Origin: Methylobacter sp. | Lineage (GTDB): Bacteria > Pseudomonadota > Gammaproteobacteria > Methylococcales > Methylomonadaceae | Reading direction: 5' to 3' | Assembly: GCA_026399025.1 (NCBI GenBank) | Contig: JAPLRU010000049.1 | Coordinates: 1 to 64,000, forward strand | DNA: 64,000 nucleotides | Part shown: in pieces, positions 9,055 to 17,566 of the stretch | Numbering within the stretch: the first letter of the stretch is position 1 | How the letters are laid out: every line of letters begins with the position of its first letter | Notes under the pieces: generated by a model | Databases searched by the model: none | The model's input: only the letters and a program-made list of their open reading frames with translations | Told to the model about the DNA's origin: nothing | Position numbers and translations under genes: made by a program

Positions 9055-9261
9055 ATGGGGGTGAATGAAGCGCAATTGATCGGCAAAGTCTTGGTTCTTG
9101 ACGATTCGACAGAGTACTTCGAGCCCATTAAGCCCTTCTGAAACCAAAACCGAGTGCCGGGTTTAAAGGTCAACGGCAGCAATATCATGGCAGTTTTGAA
9201 TTGCCTTATCGGAAGTGCCGATTGTGATCAATCAAGTGCCGATTGTGATCAATCATCAGTA
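9055..9261 (+). pseudogene. Possible decayed small gene with an in-frame stop
   Basis: Directly after the CheX-like stop an ATG at 9055 opens a frame reading MGVNEAQLIGKVLVLDDSTE, with a receiver-like hydrophobic strand and Asp pair. It meets TGA at 9139-9141. The same frame then stays open again (including VNGSNIMAVLN) to a stop at 9259-9261. A perfect 21-bp tandem duplication lies at 9213-9233 and 9234-9254. This may be a worn-out gene or simply noise; a second frame (9215-9418) is also open across the repeat. Nothing here is firmly coding. Confidence 0.25.
9213..9254. repeat. 21-bp perfect tandem duplication
   Basis: Two head-to-tail identical copies (9213-9233 and 9234-9254) of a 21-base unit that itself contains TGATCA. 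The unit is a multiple of three, so it would keep a reading frame. It lies in the non-coding gap between the CheX-like gene and CheY. Confidence 0.85.
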
Positions 9262-9470
9262 TAAATACATTTCGTTTGGCTGTGAAAATCCTCAGCTTTG
9301 TTTCAAATATACCTTGACCGATGAAGCTAACGGTCATTGCATTTCGATTTATCAGTGGCTTGTGTTGAATTTATATAGGCCGTCTGAGAAGTTCAAGCCT
9401 CGGTTGACAATCTTGTAAGCTCAGCTGAACTGGAATTATTTTAACAACTTTAAATGTGGAGAATGAGTGT

Positions 9471-9836
9471 ATGGCAAAGATCTTAATTGTTGACGATTCA
9501 AGTACAGTCAGAGATGAAGTGGGCGGCTTCTTGAAAAAAAACGGCTTGGATGTGATTACGGCCGTTGACGGCAAAGACGGGCTTAACAAACTGAAAGCCG
9601 ATCCCGGCATCAAGCTGGTAGTTAGCGATGTCAACATGCCCAATATGGACGGACTGACCATGGTTGAGAAAATTCGCAGCGAACTGGGAAACAGCACAGT
9701 CAGTGTAATCATGCTAACCACAGAGAGCAATCCGAGCATGAAAGAGCGAGGCAAAGCCGCCGGCGTCAAAGGTTGGATCGTCAAGCCCTTTAAAGGCGAG
9801 AGCGTCCTTGAAACTTTTAAAAAACTGTCAGCGTAA
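9471..9836 (+). CDS. Single-domain CheY-like response regulator
   Basis: A 121-residue receiver domain with nothing attached. It has the acidic pair at D8-D9 (ILIVDDSS), the phospho-accepting Asp53 (VVSDVNMPNMDGL), the switch Thr83 (MLTTES) and Lys105 (WIVKPFKGE). The ATG at 9471 is preferred over the upstream GTG at 9456 because a GGAG site lies about 9 bases before it and the longer start would place that site inside the gene. As the only free receiver in the group, it is the natural phosphate acceptor of the CheA-like kinase at 5180-7459 and the likely substrate of the CheX-like protein at 8504-9052. No flagellar genes are nearby, so its output is unknown. Confidence 0.92.
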   Translation: MAKILIVDDSSTVRDEVGGFLKKNGLDVITAVDGKDGLNKLKADPGIKLVVSDVNMPNMDGLTMVEKIRSELGNSTVSVIMLTTESNPSMKERGKAAGVKGWIVKPFKGESVLETFKKLSA

Positions 9837-9991
9837 AGCTTGAGCGTCTGCGTTAAATTCATGTTGCAGCGCACTAAATCCACATTAAATGGTTACGGAT
9901 GGCTGGATAAGGATGCCTTATTTTTATATAAGCAGGCATTCTCCATGCTCTGGTGTTGCTTTCGCTTCCATTTTTCAAGGGTAATAACCCA

Positions 9992-10414
9992 ATGACAACA
10001 ATAAAGCCCCTACTCATCACAACTGCGTTAATCCTGCTTGCCTCTTCCGCACAAGCCGACGTCGTCGTGATTGCAAACAGTAAATCTCCCCTTTCCAACT
10101 TGGACAAGGATCAGGTAGCCGATATCTACCTCGGCAAATCAACCACTTATCCGGACGGCAGTGCGGCTGTGCCGATAGCGCAGGTTGAAGGAGAAGCGGC
10201 ACATCAAGAATTTCGCGATGTGGTTATCGATAAGTCCGAATCTCAACTTAAATCCTATTGGTCGAAAATGGTGTTTTCAGGAAAAGGAACCCCGCCCGAT
10301 GAGTTACCCAACAATGCCGAAGTACTCAAACGTATTGGTTCCAACCCGAGTTCTATCGGCTATGTAGACAAAGCCGCCGTTGACGGCTCGGTGAAAATCA
10401 TTTTTGCGCCATGA
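9992..10414 (+). CDS. PstS-like periplasmic binding domain protein
   Basis: A 140-residue exported protein. The signal peptide is at 1-22 (hydrophobic core LLITTALILLASSAQA, cleaved before DVVV). The mature part has the short PBP-like pattern of PstS relatives: IANSKSPLSNLDKDQVADIY, then LGK, a Ser-rich turn, YWSKMVFSGKGTPP and a C-terminal SSIGYVDKAAV. It is only about half the size of a transport PstS, so it is a single-lobe protein of the kind that often sits beside sensor kinases. The ATG at 9992 is used because AAGGG precedes it and the signal peptide begins there. It is between the chemosensory genes and an outer-membrane barrel gene, so it may be a ligand-binding accessory of that system. 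Confidence 0.78.
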   Translation: MTTIKPLLITTALILLASSAQADVVVIANSKSPLSNLDKDQVADIYLGKSTTYPDGSAAVPIAQVEGEAAHQEFRDVVIDKSESQLKSYWSKMVFSGKGTPPDELPNNAEVLKRIGSNPSSIGYVDKAAVDGSVKIIFAP

Positions 10415-10537
10415 AAATGAGCAATAGACACCCTGAATTCGAACTTGAAACACAAAGCGAAACTAAGCAAATTAGCTTGGAGAGCGTTACCCATCCTCAT
10501 TTTACTTACAGCTTGAAACCAGTAACCGGAGCTTTCT

Positions 10538-11815
10538 ATGTACATTTATAATCGATTATATTCCCGGCAAAATCCGTTTCTGGAAATCGATGTCAAGTTT
10601 TCACCCAACCGTCGTCTGTTGGTGCCGGCAGTTATACTGTTTTTATTGCTTGTAAGTAACACTGCTTTTTGTGGCGAGAACCTACCGAAGACTGGCGATA
10701 CTAAAAAAGACGCAGGCAGCGAATGGAATTTCGATAGCTTGAAAACGGCCATAGCGGAGCGAGTCAAGGTTTCCGGCTTTCTTTCCGTCGTCGGCGGCGC
10801 GGTGGTGGATGGAGACCGGCACACTCCGATAACCCTGGCGGTGCCGAATTCAGATTGTCCCTGCTATGTCTCTAACTGGTCATATGGCGGACGCTATAAT
10901 GAAAACTTCTCCATCATGCCCGACAGCCGCGCCGGTCTACAGGCTAATGTCAAACTGACCGACGATTTGAATTTTGTCGGACAGGTTACCACTCGCACCC
11001 GAGATCTGGTGCCGGACGTCCAATGGGCTTATCTTTCCTACAAAGCCACCAAGAATATAGAGATTCAAGCCGGACGCAAACGTATTCCGCTGTACTATTT
11101 TTCGCAGTTTCAAGATGTCGGTTTCGCCTATCCCTGGGTTAGCGCCCCAACAGAACTCTACGGTTGGGAAATCAACAATTACAACGGTGTGACTGCACGC
11201 TACCAGACTCGGCTCCCCAGTTTTTTATTCAATACCAATCTAACCGCCACGGTTTTTTACGGTGAAGACACCGTCAAAAACAGCAAATACAATCAACTGG
11301 TGTCACCGGAAAGTGCCGATACCAGTTGGAAGGACCTGATCGGCGGCGATCTTGAATTAACCAAAAGTTGGTGGACATTGCGGCTCATTTATTTGCAATC
11401 GCGTAACAATACTGTGTACAAGGAGTCTGATGTTCGCCTCTTTCAGAACATGAGAGTCTATGGGGTTGCGTTCAACGGCGATTTCGATGACTGGTTCTTT
11501 TTCTCTGAAGCCACACTAAACCACCGCAGATTTACCGACGAACCCCAATACACTGTAAATGCGCCGGCTTATCTTGGCGGTGTCGGCTACCGAGTTGGAA
11601 AATGGACGCCTTTTGTTAGCGTGGGCATGTACAAAGAGAACTCTACCGATCCGGCCTATAACCTCTATGCCTGGCTTACCTATTCCGCCGTGTTGCGCTA
11701 CGATCTCACCTCGAATAGCGCGGTTAAAGCCCAGTTTAGCTATAACGACGATATGTCAACCGACTTTACCGGAGATGCCAACATCATGCGGGTTTCTTAT
11801 GATGTAGTTTTTTGA
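10538..11815 (+). CDS. Outer-membrane beta-barrel protein (porin-like)
   Basis: A 425-residue exported protein. A hydrophobic export signal lies at about 29-45 (VPAVILFLLLVSNTAFC), unusually far in because of a 28-residue charged leader. GGAG sits 7 bases before the first ATG and supports it, though a later start would give a more normal signal peptide. The mature protein has alternating aromatic/polar strands, a Tyr/Trp-rich composition and ends in VVF with a C-terminal Phe, the usual BamA recognition feature of outer-membrane barrels. It resembles the generic porin-like proteins paired with short PstS-like proteins. Together with the preceding gene it could form a solute uptake or sensing pair. 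Substrate unknown. Confidence 0.72.
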   Translation: MYIYNRLYSRQNPFLEIDVKFSPNRRLLVPAVILFLLLVSNTAFCGENLPKTGDTKKDAGSEWNFDSLKTAIAERVKVSGFLSVVGGAVVDGDRHTPITLAVPNSDCPCYVSNWSYGGRYNENFSIMPDSRAGLQANVKLTDDLNFVGQVTTRTRDLVPDVQWAYLSYKATKNIEIQAGRKRIPLYYFSQFQDVGFAYPWVSAPTELYGWEINNYNGVTARYQTRLPSFLFNTNLTATVFYGEDTVKNSKYNQLVSPESADTSWKDLIGGDLELTKSWWTLRLIYLQSRNNTVYKESDVRLFQNMRVYGVAFNGDFDDWFFFSEATLNHRRFTDEPQYTVNAPAYLGGVGYRVGKWTPFVSVGMYKENSTDPAYNLYAWLTYSAVLRYDLTSNSAVKAQFSYNDDMSTDFTGDANIMRVSYDVVF

Positions 11816-11821
11816 TTAAAG

Positions 11822-11862
11822 AATTCACCACGAAAACACGAAGAAATAAAAAGCTTCGTGTC
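11822..11862. repeat. Partial copy of the CACCACGAAG repeat family
   Basis: TTCACCACGAAAACACGAAG followed by a short spacer and CTTCGTGTC. It is the inner part of the dispersed palindromic family seen in full at 27012-27176 and 57318-57545, without its terminal inverted repeats. It lies just after the barrel gene stop. Confidence 0.6.
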
Positions 11863-11920
11863 CGCCTCGGTCATAGCTAAGTTATATCATTAATAACTTA
11901 GCTATGACCGAGGCGCTTTT
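11863..11920 (+). terminator. Long perfect inverted repeat ending in T-run
   Basis: A 23-bp perfect stem (11863-11885 with 11893-11915) around a 7-base loop, followed by CTTTTTC. The stem begins CGCCTCGGTCATAGC. It is longer than a usual Rho-independent terminator and is inserted into, or fused with, a CACCACGAAG repeat. It probably ends transcription of the barrel gene. Confidence 0.65.
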
Positions 11921-12068
11921 TCTGTCCTGCATCGCCCCTTTTCCATGTCTTTCTAAGCCATTTCTTTAAAAGGCTTCAACACTACTGCGCCCCCGGCAAT
12001 AGGCACGGATACGGGAATTAAAAGTATAATACCGGCCAATATCCATAACTTAATATAAAGGCACCGCT

Positions 12069-12365
12069 ATGCACGTTACCCTAGTCCATGTTCACGTAGA
12101 CCCTAGTCATATCGGCGATTTTATTGCCGCGACCCAGCTCAATCACCACGCTTCCATACAAGAAGCCGGCAACCGGCGCTTCGACATACTGCAATCGCCG
12201 GACAATCCCAGCCAGTTCATTTTGTACGAGGCCTACGCTTCCGCCGAAGCGGCCGCAGCTCATAAAGAAACCGGCCATTATTTAACTTGGCGCGATACCG
12301 TCGCTTCTTGGATGGCCGAGCCGCGCCAAGGCGTCCGTTACAACGGCCTGTTCCCGCAAGGATAA
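12069..12365 (+). CDS. ABM-domain monooxygenase-like protein
   Basis: A 98-residue protein of the antibiotic biosynthesis monooxygenase (ABM) ferredoxin-like fold, similar to LsrG/YgiN. It shows the N-terminal strand VTLVHVHVDPSHIGDFIAAT, the central RRFDILQSPDNPSQFILYEAY and the His-containing helix AAHKETGHYLTWRDTV. Members of this family act as small cofactor-free monooxygenases or isomerases on quinone-like or aldehyde-like compounds, usually as dimers. It ends 5 bases before an Fe-type alcohol dehydrogenase and is surely cotranscribed with it. The pair suggests detoxification or interconversion of small carbonyl compounds. The exact substrate cannot be told. Confidence 0.82.
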   Translation: MHVTLVHVHVDPSHIGDFIAATQLNHHASIQEAGNRRFDILQSPDNPSQFILYEAYASAEAAAAHKETGHYLTWRDTVASWMAEPRQGVRYNGLFPQG

Positions 12366-12370
12366 ACGCT

Positions 12371-13564
12371 ATGCAATTTTCACCCTTCTCGATCTCACGT
12401 TTACCGCGCATCAGCTACGGTAGCGGCCGCGCCGCCGAAGTTCCGGCACTAGCCGCGGGCTACGGCCGCACCGCCTTGCTGGTCACCGGCAAACAATCTT
12501 TCTGCGCGACGGCAGGTTGGCAAACTTTTACCCAAGCATTGGAAAAAAATGGCGTCAGTTGGCTGCATTTCACCGTTTCCGGCGAACCGTCACCTATGCT
12601 GGTCGATCAAGCCGTCAGCCGCTTCCGTAACAAAGCGATTGACGTTGTCATCGGCATCGGCGGAGGCAGCGTGCTTGATGCCGCGAAAGCGATAGCAGGC
12701 CTTTTGCCGCACGGCAATTCGGTCATGGACCATCTCGAAGGCGTCGGCAACAACATTCCGTATCGCGGCCCCAGCACGCCGTTCATCGCGGTCCCAACCA
12801 CCGCCGGAACCGGTAGCGAAGCGACCAAAAACGCAGTGCTCAGCGTGCAAGGCCCGAACGGCTTCAAAAAATCGTTCCGCGACGAATGCCTGATCCCCGA
12901 ATACGCGATCATCGATCCTGACTTATTGACAACATGCCCGCCCGAACTGGTCGCGGCCGACGGCATGGACGCGTTTACCCAGTTGCTGGAATCCTACGTC
13001 TCGCTAAAAGCCAACCCGTTCATCGACGCCTTGGCTTGGAGCGGCATGACCGCAGTTAAGGAAGGTTTTTTCGCCGCCTGGCAAGGTAACGAGCCCGAAG
13101 CAGGCCTCGGCCGCGCGGCAATGGCTTACGCGGCCTTGTTGTCCGGCATCACGTTAGCCCAAGTCGGCTTGGGTTCCGTACACGGTCTGGCTTCGCCATT
13201 GGGCGCGTTTTTTCCGATTCCGCACGGCGTTGTTTGCGGCACGCTGGTATCCGTTGCAACTGAAATTAATATCACCGCAATGCAGCAGCGTGAACCGCAG
13301 AATCCGGCGTTGGCGAAATACGCTCAAGTCGGCCGCCTGCTGACCGGCCGGGACGATCTGGACGATACCGGCGCGCATTCGGCGTTAATCGCACTGCTGG
13401 CCGACTGGAGCGAACAGCTGCAACTGCCAAGACTGAATGGTTATGGCATTAGCGCGGACGATTTCCCGATGATTATTGCCAACAGCCGAGGCAGCAGTAT
13501 GTTGACTAATCCGATTGTGCTGACGGATCGGGAGATTAGGGAGATTTTGCAGCGGAGGATTTGA
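12371..13564 (+). CDS. Iron-containing alcohol dehydrogenase
   Basis: A 397-residue group III (Fe-type) alcohol dehydrogenase. The nucleotide site GIGGGSVLDAAKAIA is at about 94-108, followed by the family motif TAGTGSEATKNAVLS. The metal ligands are expected as Asp in DGMDAFTQLLESY, and His in GLGSVHGLASPLGAFF and PIPHGVVCGTL. The ATG at 12371 follows the stop of the ABM gene by 5 bases; a longer frame opens upstream but would overlap that gene. These enzymes oxidise or reduce short alcohols, lactaldehyde or similar with NAD(P). Coupling to an ABM protein suggests a dedicated small pathway, but its substrate is not evident. Confidence 0.9.
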   Translation: MQFSPFSISRLPRISYGSGRAAEVPALAAGYGRTALLVTGKQSFCATAGWQTFTQALEKNGVSWLHFTVSGEPSPMLVDQAVSRFRNKAIDVVIGIGGGSVLDAAKAIAGLLPHGNSVMDHLEGVGNNIPYRGPSTPFIAVPTTAGTGSEATKNAVLSVQGPNGFKKSFRDECLIPEYAIIDPDLLTTCPPELVAADGMDAFTQLLESYVSLKANPFIDALAWSGMTAVKEGFFAAWQGNEPEAGLGRAAMAYAALLSGITLAQVGLGSVHGLASPLGAFFPIPHGVVCGTLVSVATEINITAMQQREPQNPALAKYAQVGRLLTGRDDLDDTGAHSALIALLADWSEQLQLPRLNGYGISADDFPMIIANSRGSSMLTNPIVLTDREIREILQRRI

Positions 13565-13584
13565 AGTGTGTAAATGTGCTGAAG

Positions 13585-13729
13585 TAATAGAGTATCTACG
13601 GACTGCCCTTTCGCTTCCAATTGCTCTCCACCCCATTTCACAATGGGGGCAGTTATTTTCAGCTACGACGTTATGGCATACGCCGACAGGGACTTTCACC
13701 CTGTTGATAAATTGCCCTTGTGGGCGCAC
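13585..13729 (-). mobile_element. Probable 5' remnant of a group II intron
   Basis: Read on the minus strand, position 13729 begins GTGCGCCCACAAGGGC, the GUGYG 5' consensus of bacterial group II introns. It is followed by a domain I-like hairpin (ACAGGG TGAAAG TCCCTGT) and by GAAAGGGCAGTCCGTAGA-type sequence. It starts immediately after a strong hairpin (13730-13771), and group IIC introns typically insert behind terminator hairpins. There is no reverse transcriptase frame and no domain V, so only the first 145 or so bases remain. Confidence 0.45.
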
Positions 13730-13771
13730 GAGTGCAGGCTTTGCCTGCCGGAGCAGGCGAAGCCTGCACTC
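13730..13771. repeat. 19-bp stem hairpin (REP/terminator-like)
   Basis: GAGTGCAGGCTTTGCCTGC, a CGGA loop and its complement, with one mismatch. A related GGAGTGCAGGCT/TGCACTCC hairpin occurs at 39432-39475, so it is a dispersed repeat. Here it abuts the intron remnant and lies about 90 bases upstream of the SMC operon. Confidence 0.7.
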
Positions 13772-13862
13772 CAACCACTCCATCGTTTCGCTGTTTTAAT
13801 CATTAACTGAATTTGAAAACGCTGTAAGTGATTGTCTATTCGAATAACAAACATTCGCTTTT

Positions 13863-14657
13863 ATGCATATTGCAAACTATCTCGACAGGATTAAACAAGG
13901 CAAAGCCATTAATTTCGATAATTTTTTGAAGAAATTACAGGCGGAAGGCTTTGATGACCGAACAATTTTAAATACCTTCTTAACCCACAAACTTTCTAAA
14001 TCACGTTATCAAGTTGAGATTATTGACGAAGAACAGTTTGTCAAGCTTCAATGCAATTTTCCCGATTACACGATAACCGATAGAGTCTCGGCTGCGCAGG
14101 CTGGCGATAGCCATAAACATCCGGTCAGCCAATCGATGATTATTCTTTGGTCGTACCTTCAAAGCCATCCGGTAATCGTTTTAATTGATGCCAAGGACAT
14201 AACAGCTCCAGTTACTTTAGGCCAACGTTTACTGATTATTGAAAATCAGGAAAACTTTGTGCAAAAAGACCAAACCTTAACTTTTTTACAGCGCCAGTTT
14301 GTTGATTTTAATGAGAGAGCATTGGATATTGCGCACGGCTCAGGCAATGCCATCAGCAATCGTTTGAATAAAGCCTTTTTTAACCGCTACCAGCAAATCG
14401 ATTGCTTACTGGACTTAGATATTGGCGGACTGACAACCTTTGCCAATTTAGCTGAATTAACCGCCCATCCCCGGCTTCATTTTTTATTGCCGCCTTGTGC
14501 CGACCAACTATTGGCGAACTCTAAGCTGGCTTTACAAAATAAACATCGGGCTGCATTATGCAAATTTAAACAAAACTATCCCGCCTTACGACCGGCTATC
14601 GACTTGATGATTCATCACAAAAAAATGCTGGAACAGGAAATGTATCTACAGGAATAA
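13863..14657 (+). CDS. JetD/MksG-like TOPRIM protein of an SMC operon (short form)
   Basis: A 264-residue protein. The region 121-190 has the order expected of the DUF2220 TOPRIM domain in the Wadjet nuclease subunit JetD: LLIIENQENF (Glu127 as the metal-binding acid), GSGNAI (159-164), then CLLDLDIGGL (Asp184, Asp186, the DxD pair). The C-terminus contains KMLEQEM, matching the conserved Glu-Gln-Glu end of JetD proteins. Full JetD proteins are about 380-400 residues with an N-terminal arm; here that arm is much shorter. The gene is two bases from the SMC gene and leads the four-gene operon. By analogy it would cut plasmid DNA captured by the SMC complex. No good ribosome binding site is visible. 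The family assignment is from motifs; the shortened form is unusual. Confidence 0.62.
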   Translation: MHIANYLDRIKQGKAINFDNFLKKLQAEGFDDRTILNTFLTHKLSKSRYQVEIIDEEQFVKLQCNFPDYTITDRVSAAQAGDSHKHPVSQSMIILWSYLQSHPVIVLIDAKDITAPVTLGQRLLIIENQENFVQKDQTLTFLQRQFVDFNERALDIAHGSGNAISNRLNKAFFNRYQQIDCLLDLDIGGLTTFANLAELTAHPRLHFLLPPCADQLLANSKLALQNKHRAALCKFKQNYPALRPAIDLMIHHKKMLEQEMYLQE

Positions 14658-14659
14658 TC

Positions 14660-17566
14660 ATGGAAAATATGGACTTACTGAATACCAAACTTGCTTATTC
14701 AGTAAAAAAACTGATTGCGGTCAATTCCATCAGTTATTGCTATACCGAGTTGCCGATTGACCAACATTGCGCATTGTTCGGTCGCAATAATCTAGGTAAA
14801 ACCTCGTTGTTAAATGCTTTAAAACTGCATTTCTTTCCGGAAATCAGCTTTAACGACTGCAAAGCAAAATTTGCTTTTAAATCCTCCAAAGGCGAGCTGT
14901 ACTCCACCGAAGACAGCTACAGCTATTATTTTCCGTCAGACAGCAGTTTTTTAATTTTAGAGGCGGAAAATATACATGGTGCGTTTTGCTTGATTTTATT
15001 CAAATCCAATAGCAGCTTCGGTTATCAGCGTTTAGCGTTGCCGTGTGAATATGAAGCGATTCGTGACCGGTTTTGGGATATTCAAAACACAGATGTTAAT
15101 AACGGCTTGGGCAGCCCGGTTTCGGACTTAGGCATCCCGAAAATACATGCGTTGTATAACCAGTATAAAGCAGCGGGTGCGGTGTTGCTGACCACCAAGA
15201 AAGACATCAAGGAAAGATTGTTCAGCCATAACCCGATGCAGCGAACAAAAGGTCGTTATTGCCTGGTGCCGTTAAAAGAAGGCGGTTTGGAGCGGGAGCT
15301 GAGTGCGTTTCGCCAACTGATGAACTTTACCTTTGAGATTGCCAAAACCGACACCAAAGGCTTAACCGAAACCTTTGCCACCATCATCGAAAGCAACAAA
15401 ATCAACACTCAAGATAAATTGCACCAAGATTTGCAAGTCATTTTGGATGAATACAACGAGCTAAAGCAAACCCAGGACAAATTAAGAGCTATCGCGAATT
15501 ATCAAGACGATTTTAAACAGCTAAACAATATGTTTCAGAGTTTGCAAGCTTATAAATTGCAATTTGGCACTAGCTTTGTGGCTTATAACCTTTGTTTGCA
15601 CAAAACAACCACCGCGCTACAACAACAAATCGCTAAACTTGAGCCCAAGATTAAAAAGCTGTTATCCGAACAAGACAAGCTTAAAACTACCGAGGCCGCG
15701 CAAAGAGAAAGCATTGCCGACTTAACCGGGCAACTGACGGCTTTAAATAAAGACATTAAACAAGCCAATCAAAAAATAGCCCGTTTTCAGAAAATTCAAA
15801 CGGAATATCCGAATCTTAAGATTGCCGAGATCCGAACCGCGTTAAGCGCTTATCGCGAAGAGCTGGAAGAAGATATTGTGCATTTTAACGATAGACAGTC
15901 GGCGATTGATAAGCTCACCGTTACCGTGCAACAACATAAATCCAAAATCGCAGACCGGGACAAGAAACAACAAGCGATTGAACACCAAGATAAATTGTTA
16001 ACCAGCCAAATTGATCCACACAGCGCCGCCGTGCTGAGTAATATCAATAAGCGCTTTTCGGAATTTATCGCTAAACCCGATGCAGGGCAAGCCAAGACTA
16101 TCGAGCAGTTTGGTCAATTGTTCAAGCTTAGCGAATCTCGCATCGATTTTTTGGGTGAAACTTTTAGTACCGGACTTTTAAAATCGCCCCAACAAATCAG
16201 AGAGCAATTAATACGTGATCTTGATGATTTAAACGCGGAAATTCAACGTCTGGATTCCGATATTCAAAATTTGAATAAAAAAGCCAAAGCAACCGGTGAA
16301 TTTCAAAAAGCACAGTTGCAAGAAGTGGAAAAAAAATTACACGCCACTAAAAATGATTTGACCATCGTCAACGCCATCGAAGACATTCAACAGCAATGGC
16401 AAATTAAAACCGACGAAATAGAAGAAGCGGAAAACCTACAAAAACAACTGCAAAAACAAAAAGACGAAACCCAAAGCTTATTGGAGCAAAACCAAAGCGA
16501 TTACAGAGCCGCCAAACAAAACCTGGAGTCGCTGAATAAACAAGCACAGGAAGCGTCTTCACTATTACAACGCCTGCAAACGATCAAGCCCGATGACTTA
16601 CCGGAAACCGAATCAGCCGGCACTGTGTCGTTAAACGACCTGATCGAACTGGAAAGCGAGCAAGCCAAAATCAAGCATTTACAAGAAAACCTTGATCAAA
16701 AAATCAACGAATTTGTCCGATGCGGTCATTTTCCAGTACCGGTTGCAATACCCTACAGCAGTTACAACACCGAACAACAAAGCGACATTCTGCAAGCCTT
16801 AACCAATACCTTTGCCGCATTGCCCGATCAGTTGGAAACCTTGCAAAGCCGTATCATCGAACATAACAAAATGACCGGCACCAAGATTAGCGAACTTACC
16901 GGCAACCGCAGCCATATTCGAAGCTTTGTCAACAAAGTCAATAAACAATTCGAAAATTACAGCATCTCCAATCTGAAAGACATCAGAGTGGAAATCGAGC
17001 TGGATCATCGTTTTGAAGAACTGGTAAACGAATTGGATCGCACTAATTTACATACCACCGAAATTTATGATGCCAGTTTATATGACCGAATGAATCAATT
17101 CTGTGATTCTTTTTTCATCGGAGGCCGCGGTAACCGTATTCTGGAAATGAACAAAATCATTACCAACGTCAAATACAGTTACAAAAAAGAACATCAAGAC
17201 AAACGAGAAGAAAAAGACCAAAGTACCGGCACCAATGCGCTGATTAACTGCACCTTGCTGACCATATTATTGAGCGATTTGTTGGCGCAAGACAGCGAAC
17301 TGACCTTGCCGATCATCTTTGACGAGTTTAGTAGTCTGGATGAATACAATCAACGCACTGCGATACAAGCCGCCACCAAACACGGTTTTGCGTTATTTTG
17401 CGCCTCACCGACCCAATCGGCGGAAGTGGTTGCGGTGGTGGATCTTTATATTACGCTTGATGATTTTCATGCCACTACCATCTACGACCCAAGCCGCGAA
17501 CGGGATGTCGTGTTCCATCATTTTTGGGAGCGCCTGTACCAAGTGACGGAGCCGGAAGCCTTATGA
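14660..17566 (+). CDS. SMC/MukB-like ATPase (JetC/MksB-like)
   Basis: A 968-residue SMC-type ATPase. Walker A is GRNNLGKTS (41-49). Long Gln/Glu/Lys-rich coiled coils run from about 240 to 800, interrupted by a probable hinge. The C-terminal head has a signature-like DQSTGTNA (Ser855, a MukB-style STG in place of LSGGQ) and Walker B LPIIFDEFSSLD (Asp888-Glu889). Length matches MksB/JetC more than MukB (about 1480). It follows the TOPRIM gene by 2 bases and overlaps the next gene by 4 (ATGA), so the four genes are translationally coupled. Complexes of this kind translocate on and compact DNA; Wadjet versions recognise circular plasmids for cleavage. It could instead be a chromosome-organising condensin, but the TOPRIM neighbour favours defence. 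Confidence 0.88.
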   Translation: MENMDLLNTKLAYSVKKLIAVNSISYCYTELPIDQHCALFGRNNLGKTSLLNALKLHFFPEISFNDCKAKFAFKSSKGELYSTEDSYSYYFPSDSSFLILEAENIHGAFCLILFKSNSSFGYQRLALPCEYEAIRDRFWDIQNTDVNNGLGSPVSDLGIPKIHALYNQYKAAGAVLLTTKKDIKERLFSHNPMQRTKGRYCLVPLKEGGLERELSAFRQLMNFTFEIAKTDTKGLTETFATIIESNKINTQDKLHQDLQVILDEYNELKQTQDKLRAIANYQDDFKQLNNMFQSLQAYKLQFGTSFVAYNLCLHKTTTALQQQIAKLEPKIKKLLSEQDKLKTTEAAQRESIADLTGQLTALNKDIKQANQKIARFQKIQTEYPNLKIAEIRTALSAYREELEEDIVHFNDRQSAIDKLTVTVQQHKSKIADRDKKQQAIEHQDKLLTSQIDPHSAAVLSNINKRFSEFIAKPDAGQAKTIEQFGQLFKLSESRIDFLGETFSTGLLKSPQQIREQLIRDLDDLNAEIQRLDSDIQNLNKKAKATGEFQKAQLQEVEKKLHATKNDLTIVNAIEDIQQQWQIKTDEIEEAENLQKQLQKQKDETQSLLEQNQSDYRAAKQNLESLNKQAQEASSLLQRLQTIKPDDLPETESAGTVSLNDLIELESEQAKIKHLQENLDQKINEFVRCGHFPVPVAIPYSSYNTEQQSDILQALTNTFAALPDQLETLQSRIIEHNKMTGTKISELTGNRSHIRSFVNKVNKQFENYSISNLKDIRVEIELDHRFEELVNELDRTNLHTTEIYDASLYDRMNQFCDSFFIGGRGNRILEMNKIITNVKYSYKKEHQDKREEKDQSTGTNALINCTLLTILLSDLLAQDSELTLPIIFDEFSSLDEYNQRTAIQAATKHGFALFCASPTQSAEVVAVVDLYITLDDFHATTIYDPSRERDVVFHHFWERLYQVTEPEAL

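Noticed and set aside
9215-9418. 67-codon frame across the 21-bp tandem repeat
   Set aside because: It starts within the repeat with GTG, has no ribosome site, and no family is recognised; it competes with another open frame in the same place.
12287-12370. Upstream extension of the alcohol dehydrogenase frame
   Set aside because: It overlaps the ABM gene by almost 80 bases; the ATG at 12371, just after the ABM stop, gives a normal family N-terminus.
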